Source: Tessaracoccus sp. (lineage in GTDB: Bacteria; Actinomycetota; Actinomycetes; Propionibacteriales; Propionibacteriaceae). Taken from it: 64,000 nucleotides of DNA. The stretch spans positions 62,001 through 126,000 of the forward strand of contig NZ_JADJNP010000002.1 of assembly GCF_016714275.1 (NCBI RefSeq). Reading direction: 5' to 3'. The notes beneath the pieces are model-generated. The model was not told where the DNA came from and ran no database searches. It worked only from the letters and a program-made list of their open reading frames with translations. Made by a program: the position numbers and the translations under genes. Position 1 is the first letter of the stretch, and each line of letters opens with the position of its first letter. This document shows, piece by piece, positions 37,706-44,715 of this stretch.

Positions 37706-37856
37706 TCGCTCCTTGAGCCAGACCCCGGCGCGAACGTCCACATCGCTCCTTGAGCCAGACCCCCGCGCGAAACGTCCACATCGCTCCTTGAGCCAGACCC
37801 CCGCGCGAAACCTCCACATCGTTCGTTGAGCCGGGCCCCCGCGCGAAGCGCCAGGC
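37706..37856. repeat. Four tandem 38-base REP-like repeats
   Basis: Copies at 37706-37742 (37 bases), 37743-37780, 37781-37818 and 37819-37856. The unit begins TCGCTCCTTGAGCC and ends CGCGAAACGTCCACA; copies 2 and 3 differ by one base, copy 4 is diverged. A further GTCGAAACGTCC follows at 37861. Confidence 0.85.
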
Positions 37857-37910
37857 CCGCGTCGAAACGTCCCGCGCCCGACCGCATACACGACCACCCG
37901 ACCCGATCCG

Positions 37911-37962
37911 ACGCTAACTGGCCGTTCCGGGAGAGATCCCTCCCAGAACGGCCAGTTAGCGT
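37911..37962 (-). terminator. Strong hairpin after the CHAP gene
   Basis: Arms 37911-37927 and 37946-37962 are exact 17-base complements (ACGCTAACTGGCCGTTC on one side). Inside, GGGAG and CTCCC add five more pairs around a six-base loop. It starts 33 bases after the stop of the gene at 37996-40344, so it fits a terminator without a U-tract, as often seen in Actinobacteria. It may also be a mobile hairpin repeat. Confidence 0.6.
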
Positions 37963-37995
37963 TCATTCCTCTCGGTCAGCCGAGTACCACGCGCC

Positions 37996-40344
37996 TCAGG
38001 CAACCTTCCTCGTCGCCGCCGAGACCTTCGAGGCGGTGGTGTAGCCGGACTTCTTGCCGGTCACCTTGACGGTGATCTTCTTGCCCTTATCCGCCTTCTT
38101 GAGCTTGTAGGTCGACTTCGTCGCCCCCTTAACAGCCTTCCCGTTCCGCAACCACCGATACGACAGCTTCACCGTCACCGGCTTCCACACCCCCGCCTTG
38201 ACGGTGAGCTTCTTGCCCACCTTCGCAGTTCCGCTGATCTTCGGCTTCGGCGTCGCCGACAACGTCCCGGCCTTGACCTTCTTCGTCACAGCCGACATCT
38301 TCGTCACCGTGATGTAGCCCGACTTCCTCCCACTCACCTTCACCGAGATCGTCGCGCCCTTGTCCGCCGCCGTCAGCTTGTATGTCTGACCGGTCGCCTT
38401 CGCGATCTTCTTCCCCGACCGGTACCACTGATACGACAACACCACCCCGGAAGGCTTCCACTCCCCCGCTGCGGCGGTGAGCTTCTTCCCCACCTTCACG
38501 GACCCAGTGATCACCGGAACAGGAGTCGCGGTCAGCTTCTTCACCGACGGCGTCGTAGGCTCCGGACTCGGCGACGGCGCCGCGGACACGGCCGCTGTCT
38601 GCGCCGACGTCTTGCTCACCGTCACGTACCCGGCCTTCGCCCCGGTCACCTTCACCGAGACCTTCGCACCCACATCCTCCGACGTCAGGGTGTAACTCGC
38701 CTTGGTCGCACCCGAGATCGTCTTGCCGTCGCGCAGCCACTGGTAGGCCAGAGTCACCGGAGCAGGCTTCCACTCCCCAGAGTTCACGGCGAGAGTTTTC
38801 CCGACCTGAGCCACGCCGCTGATCTGAGGAGCAGGTGACGCAGTCAGCGGCAGTTTCACCGGCCGACCAGACGAGTCTCCGGGCAGGGCCACCTGAAGCG
38901 CACCGCTGGTGAGCCTGGTCCACCCGCCATGCATGCCCTGCTTGCCGTTCACGACACCATCTCCATGAAGCGTCACATAGAACACGCCGCCAGCAGGATC
39001 TGACGAGACCGAGACCTGCTGCGCGCCATCAGTGAGCCTCGTCCAGGCGCCGTTCATGCCCTGCTTGCCATACACAACACCAGCGCTATTCACCTGACCC
39101 ACGAAAAGCCCGTTGCGAGAATCGGAGGCGATCGCAACCTGCTTCGCGCCCTCAGTGAGCGTGGTCCATCCACCATGCATTCCCTGCTTGCCGAGAACGA
39201 CTCCGTTCCCGTGGAGCGTTGCGTAGAAGACGCCATTCGCCGGATCCGACGTCACCGCGATCTGCTTAACGCCACTGGTCAGCTTGGTCCACTCACCATT
39301 CATTCCCTGCTTACCGCGCACAACCCCATCGCCGTAGAGCACACCAACAAAGAGTCCGTTCTTCGCGTCGGAGCTGATCGCCACTTGCTCTGCACCATCC
39401 GTAAGGCGAGTCCAGCCGCCATGCATCCCCTGCTTGCCGTAGACGACGCCATCCTTCTCCTTGACTATCGCTACGAAGAGACCATTCACCGAGTCAGATG
39501 CGATCGAGAACTGTTTCACACCACTGCTGAGAGTCGTCCAGCCACCATGAAGACCCTGCTTCCCACGAAGCGTTCCATCCGATGCGAGCGCGCCATAGAA
39601 CAGACCGTTCACCGGGTCGGACGCCACGGCCGTCTGGATCACCGACGAGGTCTCCTTGACCCACTCGCCGTGCATCCCCGACTTTGCGAAAGCCTCCCCA
39701 CTCGACTTCACTGCCGACAAGTAGTACGGACGCCCTTCCTGACCGGACGGACTCGGTACGGAACCTCCGTTGAACCGGATGAAGTTGTCAGGCCAAGCCG
39801 CCTGATTGCGCTTGCCACCCCCGCCGAAAATGCCGCGCCCCGACATGCTGACGTACCCGTTCCACTCGTATCCCGTCTCGGAGATCGCGAACTGCGAGCC
39901 GTCAGCGCTCACCCACTCTACGTAGGCGACGTGTCCGTAGTTCCACTGCGCAACGTCACCAACCCGCGGAGAGTTCCCAGACCCTGCGAAGACATGCAGG
40001 CCTTTCGCTCGTGCGTTGGTCGCCCAGTTGGACGCGTCGCCAAGGTTCCCTGGATTTTGGAAGCCGTTCGCGCTCAACCTGAATGCCGCATAGTTCGTGC
40101 AGTTGTTGCCATATGCATCCACGGGGTAGTTCCAGGCTCGCTGACCCGTGTAGCCCCACTGAGACACACAGCTCTGGTTCCGCGTCGCGTAGCAGTGACT
40201 GAACGGCGGCGAGTCGGCGCGTGCTGGTGTGGGCACCGCGATGCTCCCGACCACCGCGAGCGCCAGCGCCACCCACACCGCGACCCAGCGACTCGCCACC
40301 GCTCGCCGCTGGCCCTCGACCGCAACGTCGTCCACCTTGACCAT
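37996..40344 (-). CDS. Secreted CHAP protein with seven-repeat and Ig-like parts
   Basis: A 782-residue exported protein. Signal peptide: residues 1-43, cleavage likely after PARA. CHAP peptidase/amidase domain: about 48-192, with Cys82 in GNNCTNYAAF and His138 in NYGHVAYVEW, the expected catalytic pair for cleaving peptidoglycan peptides. Next come seven repeats of about 40 residues starting G(M/L)(H/N)G(G/E/A)W and containing ASD-x-x-NGLF (about 222-515), which suggest a seven-bladed propeller with lectin-like loops. After that three Ig-like modules of about 85 residues (LTAxPxPxIxGxxKVGKxL ... YQWxRxGK) end the protein. ATG at 40344 has GGGG upstream. A 60-base sample (39421-39480) has 33 G+C, well below its neighbours, suggesting transfer. 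Confidence 0.85.
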   Translation of the reverse strand: MVKVDDVAVEGQRRAVASRWVAVWVALALAVVGSIAVPTPARADSPPFSHCYATRNQSCVSQWGYTGQRAWNYPVDAYGNNCTNYAAFRLSANGFQNPGNLGDASNWATNARAKGLHVFAGSGNSPRVGDVAQWNYGHVAYVEWVSADGSQFAISETGYEWNGYVSMSGRGIFGGGGKRNQAAWPDNFIRFNGGSVPSPSGQEGRPYYLSAVKSSGEAFAKSGMHGEWVKETSSVIQTAVASDPVNGLFYGALASDGTLRGKQGLHGGWTTLSSGVKQFSIASDSVNGLFVAIVKEKDGVVYGKQGMHGGWTRLTDGAEQVAISSDAKNGLFVGVLYGDGVVRGKQGMNGEWTKLTSGVKQIAVTSDPANGVFYATLHGNGVVLGKQGMHGGWTTLTEGAKQVAIASDSRNGLFVGQVNSAGVVYGKQGMNGAWTRLTDGAQQVSVSSDPAGGVFYVTLHGDGVVNGKQGMHGGWTRLTSGALQVALPGDSSGRPVKLPLTASPAPQISGVAQVGKTLAVNSGEWKPAPVTLAYQWLRDGKTISGATKASYTLTSEDVGAKVSVKVTGAKAGYVTVSKTSAQTAAVSAAPSPSPEPTTPSVKKLTATPVPVITGSVKVGKKLTAAAGEWKPSGVVLSYQWYRSGKKIAKATGQTYKLTAADKGATISVKVSGRKSGYITVTKMSAVTKKVKAGTLSATPKPKISGTAKVGKKLTVKAGVWKPVTVKLSYRWLRNGKAVKGATKSTYKLKKADKGKKITVKVTGKKSGYTTASKVSAATRKVA

Positions 40345-40543
40345 GTCCCACCCCTTCATCAAACGACCCAACTTGCGGGTACCGCCTGACACTCTCCCAG
40401 ACGCTTACCCCGCCCTGCAAGAGAATCGACCTACTCCATACGACTCCGTACACCCAGACAAGAGCATTCACGCGGCGGACAGCGTCCGTGTCCTCAACAG
40501 TGACGACACGGACGAATCGTGGTCGAGTACACGAAACAAGCGC

Positions 40544-40600
40544 GGGACCTTTCGACACGCGCCCGGCGCTTCGCGCGAGGGCGCGGCTCAAGGAACGGCC
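40544..40600 (+). repeat. REP-like element
   Basis: GGGACCTTTCGACACGCGC on the left and GCGGCTCAAGGAACGG on the right flank a GC-rich dyad (GCGCCCGGCGCTTCGCGCGAGG). This is the same family and orientation as the 66-base units at 41147-41436. A diverged partial copy with GCGGCTCAGGAATG follows near 40640-40685. Confidence 0.7.
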
Positions 40601-40779
40601 GCCACAGTCTGGGCGCATCGCGCCCGGGGTCCGGCTCAACTCAACGAGCGACGGCACGCCCCTTCGGCGCGGCTCAGGAATGAGGGTCGGGCCTCACCGT
40701 CGGGCGGCGGCAACACCGACAACGTCAACGTGGCTGCAAACGTTCGATCCACACAGCCAGTCCGGTTAACGTGAACGTC

Positions 40780-40799
40780 AAAGTCAGCATGCTGACTTT
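40780..40799. promoter_or_regulatory. 20-base perfect palindrome
   Basis: AAAGTCAGCATGCTGACTTT reads the same on both strands. It could be a dimeric regulator site, or a small bidirectional terminator since each strand ends in a T-run. Confidence 0.5.
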
Positions 40800-40912
40800 T
40801 GCCGCCACGATAATGCCGTCGCCGGGACAGATCGAAGGTATGCAGCCACACTAACCCTGAACTGGCGTCGCGGGAGCCGGTGAGACGCCGTTGGCGCACC
40901 GAGCGAACCCCG

Positions 40913-41044
40913 ACACCGGCGGTCCTGAGAGAGTTGTCGGGCGGCGCGTCGAAGAAAGCCCACCCCGCACGCGACGGCGAGACAGACCTCCGCCCCTGCG
41001 CTGAATGCGCCGCCCGGGAACTCTCTCAGCACCGCTACACCGGC
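40913..41044. mobile_element. MITE-like inverted-repeat element
   Basis: Arms 40919-40946 and 41008-41035 are complementary at 25 of 28 positions (inner core CTGAGAGAGTT ... CGGGCGGCG) around 61 bases without coding potential. ACACCGGC occurs at 40913-40920 and 41037-41044, like an eight-base target duplication overlapping or flanking the ends. No transposase is present in the window, so any mobility would be in trans. Confidence 0.45.
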
Positions 41045-41078
41045 CTCGGCCAAGTCCTCAGACCGGGTGCCAGTCATT

Positions 41079-41131
41079 GGTTTCGACACGAGTCGCGGTC
41101 GACTCCGTCGACGCATCTCGGCTCAACCAGC
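41079..41131. repeat. REP-like element, GGTTTCGACACG subtype
   Basis: GGTTTCGACACGAG on the left and CTCGGCTCAACCAGCGG on the right flank the dyad GCGGTCGACTCCGTCGACGC. The half-sites match the CTGGTTGAGCC copies at 18552 and 18571. Confidence 0.6.
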
Positions 41132-41146
41132 GGTGATCGGCGAGGG

Positions 41147-41436
41147 ACCTTTCGACACGCGCTGCGTCGCTGCGCTCCTTCGGCGCGGCTCAAGGAACGA
41201 AGCTGACGCGGGACCTTTCGACACGCGCTGCGTCGCTGCGCTCCTACGGCGCGGCTCAAGGAACGAAGCTGACGCGGGACCTTTCGACACGCGCTGCGTC
41301 GCTGCGCTCCTACGGCGCGGCTCAAGGACCGAAGCTGACGCGGCACCTTTCGACACGCGCTGCGTCGCTGCGCTCCTAGAGCGCGGCTCAAGGAACGAAG
41401 CTGACGCGGCACCTTTCGGCGCGGCTCAAGGAGCGG
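41147..41436. repeat. 66-base tandem repeat array, 4.4 copies
   Basis: ACCTTTCGACACGCGC begins at 41147, 41213, 41279 and 41345, each exactly 66 bases apart; a fifth, internally deleted copy starts at 41411. Each unit ends GCGGCTCAAGGAACG and AAGCTGACGCGG, and differs from the others by only a few bases. The hisS stop codon (41428-41426) lies in the last copy's TTGAGCC core. Confidence 0.92.
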
Positions 41437-42757
41437 TGATCGTCGGGTGGAGGTCGACGGCGGGCGGGGTCCAGGCGTCGGGCGAGGCTGGGGCCTGGGC
41501 CCCTGTGCGGATGTCCTTGACCGAGTCGTCGTAGCCAGCACCGAACCAGACGAAGGGGATGCCGCGGCGCTCGGCGAAGCGGATCTGCTTGCCGAACTTG
41601 TCCGCCTTCGGCGCCACCTCGACGGCGACACCACGGGAACGGAGCCGGGCGGCGACATCAATCGCCTGCTCGCGGGCCTCCTCGTTGTCGACGGCGACCA
41701 GCACCGCCGACGGAACCGATCGCGACGCCGTCAACGCGCCCTTGCCGATCAGCGGGGCCAGGATGCGCGTGATGCCGAACGAGTACCCGACGCCTGGGAA
41801 GGTCGTCTTGCCGTCGGTCGCGAGCGAGTCGTAACGGCCGCCGCTGGCGACCGAGCCCAGCCGCTCCGAGCCGACGAGCAGCGTCTCGTAGACGGTGCCC
41901 GTGTAGTAGTCGAGGCCGCGCGCGATCCTCAGGTCGACGACCACCCGGTGGGGAACCGAACGGCGCGCGACGCGGATCAGCGAGGACAACTCCTCCAAGC
42001 CCGCGTCCAGGAGCTCATGCGAGACACCCAGAGCGCGCACCTCGTCGACGAACGACTCGTCGGCCGCGGAGATGCCCGCGAGCCGGACGCACGCATCGGC
42101 CTGCGCCGCGCTCAGACCCACCTCTGAGGTCAGCAGTTCCGTGACAGCAACGGGCCCGATCTTGTCGTATTTGTCCACGCGCTGCAGGACGGCGTCGGGC
42201 TGCTCGATCCCCAGCCCGCGGTAGAACCCCTCGGACAGCTTGCGGTTGTTGACGCGCAGGCTGACGGGCGGCAGGCCGAGGTCGCGGTGCAGCTTCTCGA
42301 ACACGTCCAGCGCGACGAGCGGGATCTCGACGTCGTGGTGCGCCGCGAGCGTCCCTTGGCCGACGATATCGATGTCGGCCTGCGTGAACTCCCGGTAGCG
42401 CCCCTCCTGGGGGCGCTCCCCGCGCCATACCTTCTGGATCTGGTAGCGCCGGAACGGGAAGGCGAGGTGGCCCGAGTTCTCCAGCACGTAGCGCGCGAAC
42501 GGCACGGTGAGGTCGAAGTGCAGGCCTAACTCGTCGGCGTCGCCTGCCTCGGCGTGCAGCCGCCGCACGACGTAGATCTCCTTCTCGATCTCGCCCTTGC
42601 GCGACAGCTGCTCCAGCGGCTCGACGGCGCGCGTCTCGATAGGCGCGAACCCGTGCAGCTCGAACGTCGACCGTACGACGTCGAGGACGCGGTTCTCGAC
42701 GATGCGCCCAGCGGGCAGGAACTCGGGAAAACCGCTGAGCGGCTTAGGGCGGGCCAA
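41426..42757 (-). CDS. hisS: Histidyl-tRNA synthetase
   Basis: Class II synthetase, 443 residues. Motif 2 is RYQIQKVWRGERPQEGRYREFTQAD (Arg and Glu for ATP), the histidine-A loop is VVDLRIARGLDYYTG, SVASGGRYD and GVGYSFGITRI (motif 3) follow, and the anticodon-binding domain starts around residue 340. The start is TTG at 42757, with TGAGG seven bases upstream inside the gap after the metallo-hydrolase gene. The last codons (ACC GCT CCT TGA) merge with the adjacent repeat array, so the final few residues may have been rewritten by the repeat. Confidence 0.95.
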   Translation of the reverse strand: MARPKPLSGFPEFLPAGRIVENRVLDVVRSTFELHGFAPIETRAVEPLEQLSRKGEIEKEIYVVRRLHAEAGDADELGLHFDLTVPFARYVLENSGHLAFPFRRYQIQKVWRGERPQEGRYREFTQADIDIVGQGTLAAHHDVEIPLVALDVFEKLHRDLGLPPVSLRVNNRKLSEGFYRGLGIEQPDAVLQRVDKYDKIGPVAVTELLTSEVGLSAAQADACVRLAGISAADESFVDEVRALGVSHELLDAGLEELSSLIRVARRSVPHRVVVDLRIARGLDYYTGTVYETLLVGSERLGSVASGGRYDSLATDGKTTFPGVGYSFGITRILAPLIGKGALTASRSVPSAVLVAVDNEEAREQAIDVAARLRSRGVAVEVAPKADKFGKQIRFAERRGIPFVWFGAGYDDSVKDIRTGAQAPASPDAWTPPAVDLHPTITAP

Positions 42758-42766
42758 GGCGGGACC

Positions 42767-43438
42767 TCACAGGCTGTAGGGCTGCAGGAACGGGTTCGTC
42801 GCCAACTCCGCCGCCATGGTCGTCGGCTCCCCGTGGCCCGGCAGCAAGGTGCGGTCCGCAGGGAAGAGCTGGGCGATGCGCCGCAGCGACTCGCGCATCG
42901 CGGACATGCTACCGCCCGGCAGATCGGTACGCCCGATCGTGCCGGCGAACAGCACGTCGCCGGTGAACGTGACGGAGACGTCGTCCCGAGTGACCGTGAG
43001 CAGGGTCGAGCCTCTCGTGTGCCCCGGGGCGGCGCACGGCTCCACCCGAAGCCCCGCCAGTTCGACGGTGCCGCCGTAGGCGCGGACGTCACCGACCCCG
43101 GGCGCGACCTCGCTTCCGGTCAGCTGCCGCATCAGCACGGACCCCTGCGCACCGAGCCCGTCCCCAGGCCGCGTGATGAGGTGCTGATCCGCGGTGGCGA
43201 GGTAAAGCGGGATGCCGTAGTCGGCGGCGAGCAGGTGTGCGTCGCCGATGTGATCGAAGTGTCCGTGCGTCGCCAGCAGCGCCACCGGGGTCGCGCCCAG
43301 CCGGATGAGCGCCTCGCTCACCGGGCCTGCCGCCGTCACGCCAGGGTCGACGATCACGCACTCCGTCGCACCCTCGAAAGGCACAACAACGTAACAATTC
43401 GCCTGCCAGGGGGACACGGTGATGGGCTGAACACGCAC
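42767..43438 (-). CDS. Metallo-beta-lactamase-fold hydrolase (glyoxalase II-like)
   Basis: A 223-residue hydrolase. The metal-binding THGHFDHIGD motif (about 57-66), GHTRGS, GDVLFAGTIGRTDLPGG with the bridging Asp, and LLPGHGEPT are all present. The family includes hydroxyacylglutathione hydrolase and many uncharacterised thioesterases; Actinobacteria often keep one next to relA and hisS. The start is GTG at 43438, with TAGGCT ending six bases before it. It is probably co-transcribed with hisS (nine-base gap). Confidence 0.88.
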   Translation of the reverse strand: MRVQPITVSPWQANCYVVVPFEGATECVIVDPGVTAAGPVSEALIRLGATPVALLATHGHFDHIGDAHLLAADYGIPLYLATADQHLITRPGDGLGAQGSVLMRQLTGSEVAPGVGDVRAYGGTVELAGLRVEPCAAPGHTRGSTLLTVTRDDVSVTFTGDVLFAGTIGRTDLPGGSMSAMRESLRRIAQLFPADRTLLPGHGEPTTMAAELATNPFLQPYSL

Positions 43439-43444
43439 AACTCC

Positions 43445-43450
43445 AGCCTA
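43445..43450 (-). promoter_or_regulatory. -10 box, leaderless metallo-hydrolase promoter
   Basis: TAGGCT on the minus strand, six bases from the GTG at 43438. It lies six bases from the -10 box of the divergent DUF349 gene. Confidence 0.5.
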
Positions 43451-43456
43451 TCCGGC

Positions 43457-43462
43457 TAGATT
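43457..43462 (+). promoter_or_regulatory. -10 box, leaderless DUF349 promoter
   Basis: TAGATT on the plus strand, six bases from the ATG at 43469. Only 30 bases separate the two divergent start codons, so both genes must start without a usual leader or ribosome site. Confidence 0.55.
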
Positions 43463-43468
43463 GTGCGC

Positions 43469-44713
43469 ATGAGCGAACAGCAAGCGCCCGCTGACTTCGG
43501 CCGCGTCGACGCCGACGGCACGGTCTACGTCATCCAGGGCGGCGCCGAACGAAGTGTCGGGCAGATCCCCGATTCGACCCCTGAAGAAGCCTTGGCGTTC
43601 TACGTGCGCCGCTTCGAGAACCTCGCCGCAGAGGTCGGGCTCCTCGAGTCCCGGGTCGCGGCCCAGGCGATGTCGCCGGAAGAGGCCAAGTCCGCGATCG
43701 CGACCGCCAAGAACAACGCGGCCACGGCGAACGCCGTCGGAGACCTCGACGGCCTCGTGGCCAGGCTCGACGCGTTGGCGGAGAAGCTCCCCGCGCAGGT
43801 GGAGGCCCGCAAGGCCGCTCGTGCCGAGCAGCACGCCGCGACCGCGGCCGCGAAGGAGGCCATGGTCGCCGAGGCCGAGGCGCTCGCGCAGGGCACCGAC
43901 TGGCGCGGCGGCGTCGACCGCTTTCGCACGCTGCTCGACGAGTGGAAGGCGCTCCCCCGGATCGACCGCGCTACCGACAACGAGCTGTGGCATCGTTTCT
44001 CGTCCGCGCGCACGCACTACACGCGACGCCGCAAGGCGCACTTCGCGGAGTTGAACGAGCGCCGAGACAGCTCTAAGTCGCTGAAGGAGGCGATCATCGC
44101 CGAGGCCGAGGCACTCGCCGACTCGACCGACTGGGGCCCGACCTCCGGCGCGTTCCGCGACCTGATGCAGCGCTGGAAGGCCGCGGGCACCGCGCGCCGC
44201 TCCGAGGACGACGCGCTGTGGGCGCGCTTCCGCGCCCTGCAGGACCAGTTCTTCGATGCCCGCACCACTGCCCAGAGCGCGGTCGACGGGGCGCAGTCGG
44301 AGAACCTCGCCGCCAAGCAGGCGCTGCTCGCTCAGGCTGTCAAGGACCTCGAGGGAGTCACCGACGTCGACGCTGCGAAGGCGCTCCACCGCGAGTTCCT
44401 CTCGAAGTTCAACGACCTCGGCCACGTGCCGCGCCAGGCGATGCGCGACCTTGACAATAAGGTCCGCGCGCTGGGAGACAAGGTCGCAGAGCTCGAGGCC
44501 GAGGAGTGGCGCCGCACGGATCCCGAGGCCCGCAGACGAGCGGAGGACACCGTCGCGATGTTCGAGGCGCAGATCGCGAAGCTGCAGACAGACCTGGCCG
44601 CGGCCGAGGCCAAGGGCGACGCCCGCAAGGCGAAGGATGCAGCCAAGTCGATCGAGACCTACGCCAGCTGGCTCGACCAAGCTCGCGTGACCCTCGCGGA
44701 GTTCACCAAGTAG
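43469..44713 (+). CDS. DUF349 repeat protein
   Basis: A 414-residue, mostly helical soluble protein. DUF349 repeats are visible as TDWRGGVDRFRTLLDEWKALPRIDR ... ELWHRFSSAR and again TDWGPTSGAFRDLMQRWKAAGTARR ... ALWARFRALQDQFF (about 145-280). The rest is charged coiled coil rich in Ala, Glu and Lys. The molecular role is unknown. The start ATG at 43469 follows a TAGATT box directly. It is the only rightward gene in this part and converges with relA, two bases between the stops; this pair next to relA is conserved in Actinobacteria. Confidence 0.85.
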   Translation: MSEQQAPADFGRVDADGTVYVIQGGAERSVGQIPDSTPEEALAFYVRRFENLAAEVGLLESRVAAQAMSPEEAKSAIATAKNNAATANAVGDLDGLVARLDALAEKLPAQVEARKAARAEQHAATAAAKEAMVAEAEALAQGTDWRGGVDRFRTLLDEWKALPRIDRATDNELWHRFSSARTHYTRRRKAHFAELNERRDSSKSLKEAIIAEAEALADSTDWGPTSGAFRDLMQRWKAAGTARRSEDDALWARFRALQDQFFDARTTAQSAVDGAQSENLAAKQALLAQAVKDLEGVTDVDAAKALHREFLSKFNDLGHVPRQAMRDLDNKVRALGDKVAELEAEEWRRTDPEARRRAEDTVAMFEAQIAKLQTDLAAAEAKGDARKAKDAAKSIETYASWLDQARVTLAEFTK

Positions 44714-44715
44714 GG

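Larger units (their letters stand above)
37509..37995. other. Non-coding repeat-rich region, 487 bases
   Basis: Between the AI-2E-type gene and the CHAP gene. It contains a 22-pair perfect hairpin, four tandem 38-base repeats and a 17-pair hairpin, each listed separately. Short open frames exist but consist of repeats, so I see no gene. Confidence 0.75.
40345..41425. other. Non-coding repeat-rich region, 1.1 kb
   Basis: Between the CHAP gene start and the hisS stop. It holds REP-like elements at 40544-40600, near 40640-40685 and at 41079-41131, a 20-base palindrome, a MITE-like inverted-repeat element and a 66-base tandem array. The CHAP promoter should lie in its left part but no clear boxes were found. 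Open frames across the array come from its 66-base period, not from a gene. Confidence 0.75.

Noticed and set aside
41147..41436. CRISPR array
   Set aside because: The whole 66-base unit repeats, with no unique spacers, and there are no cas genes.
41074..41661. Leftward open frame with a 22-residue repeat across the tandem array
   Set aside because: It is open only because the 66-base unit is a multiple of three; it overlaps hisS out of frame and has no start signal.
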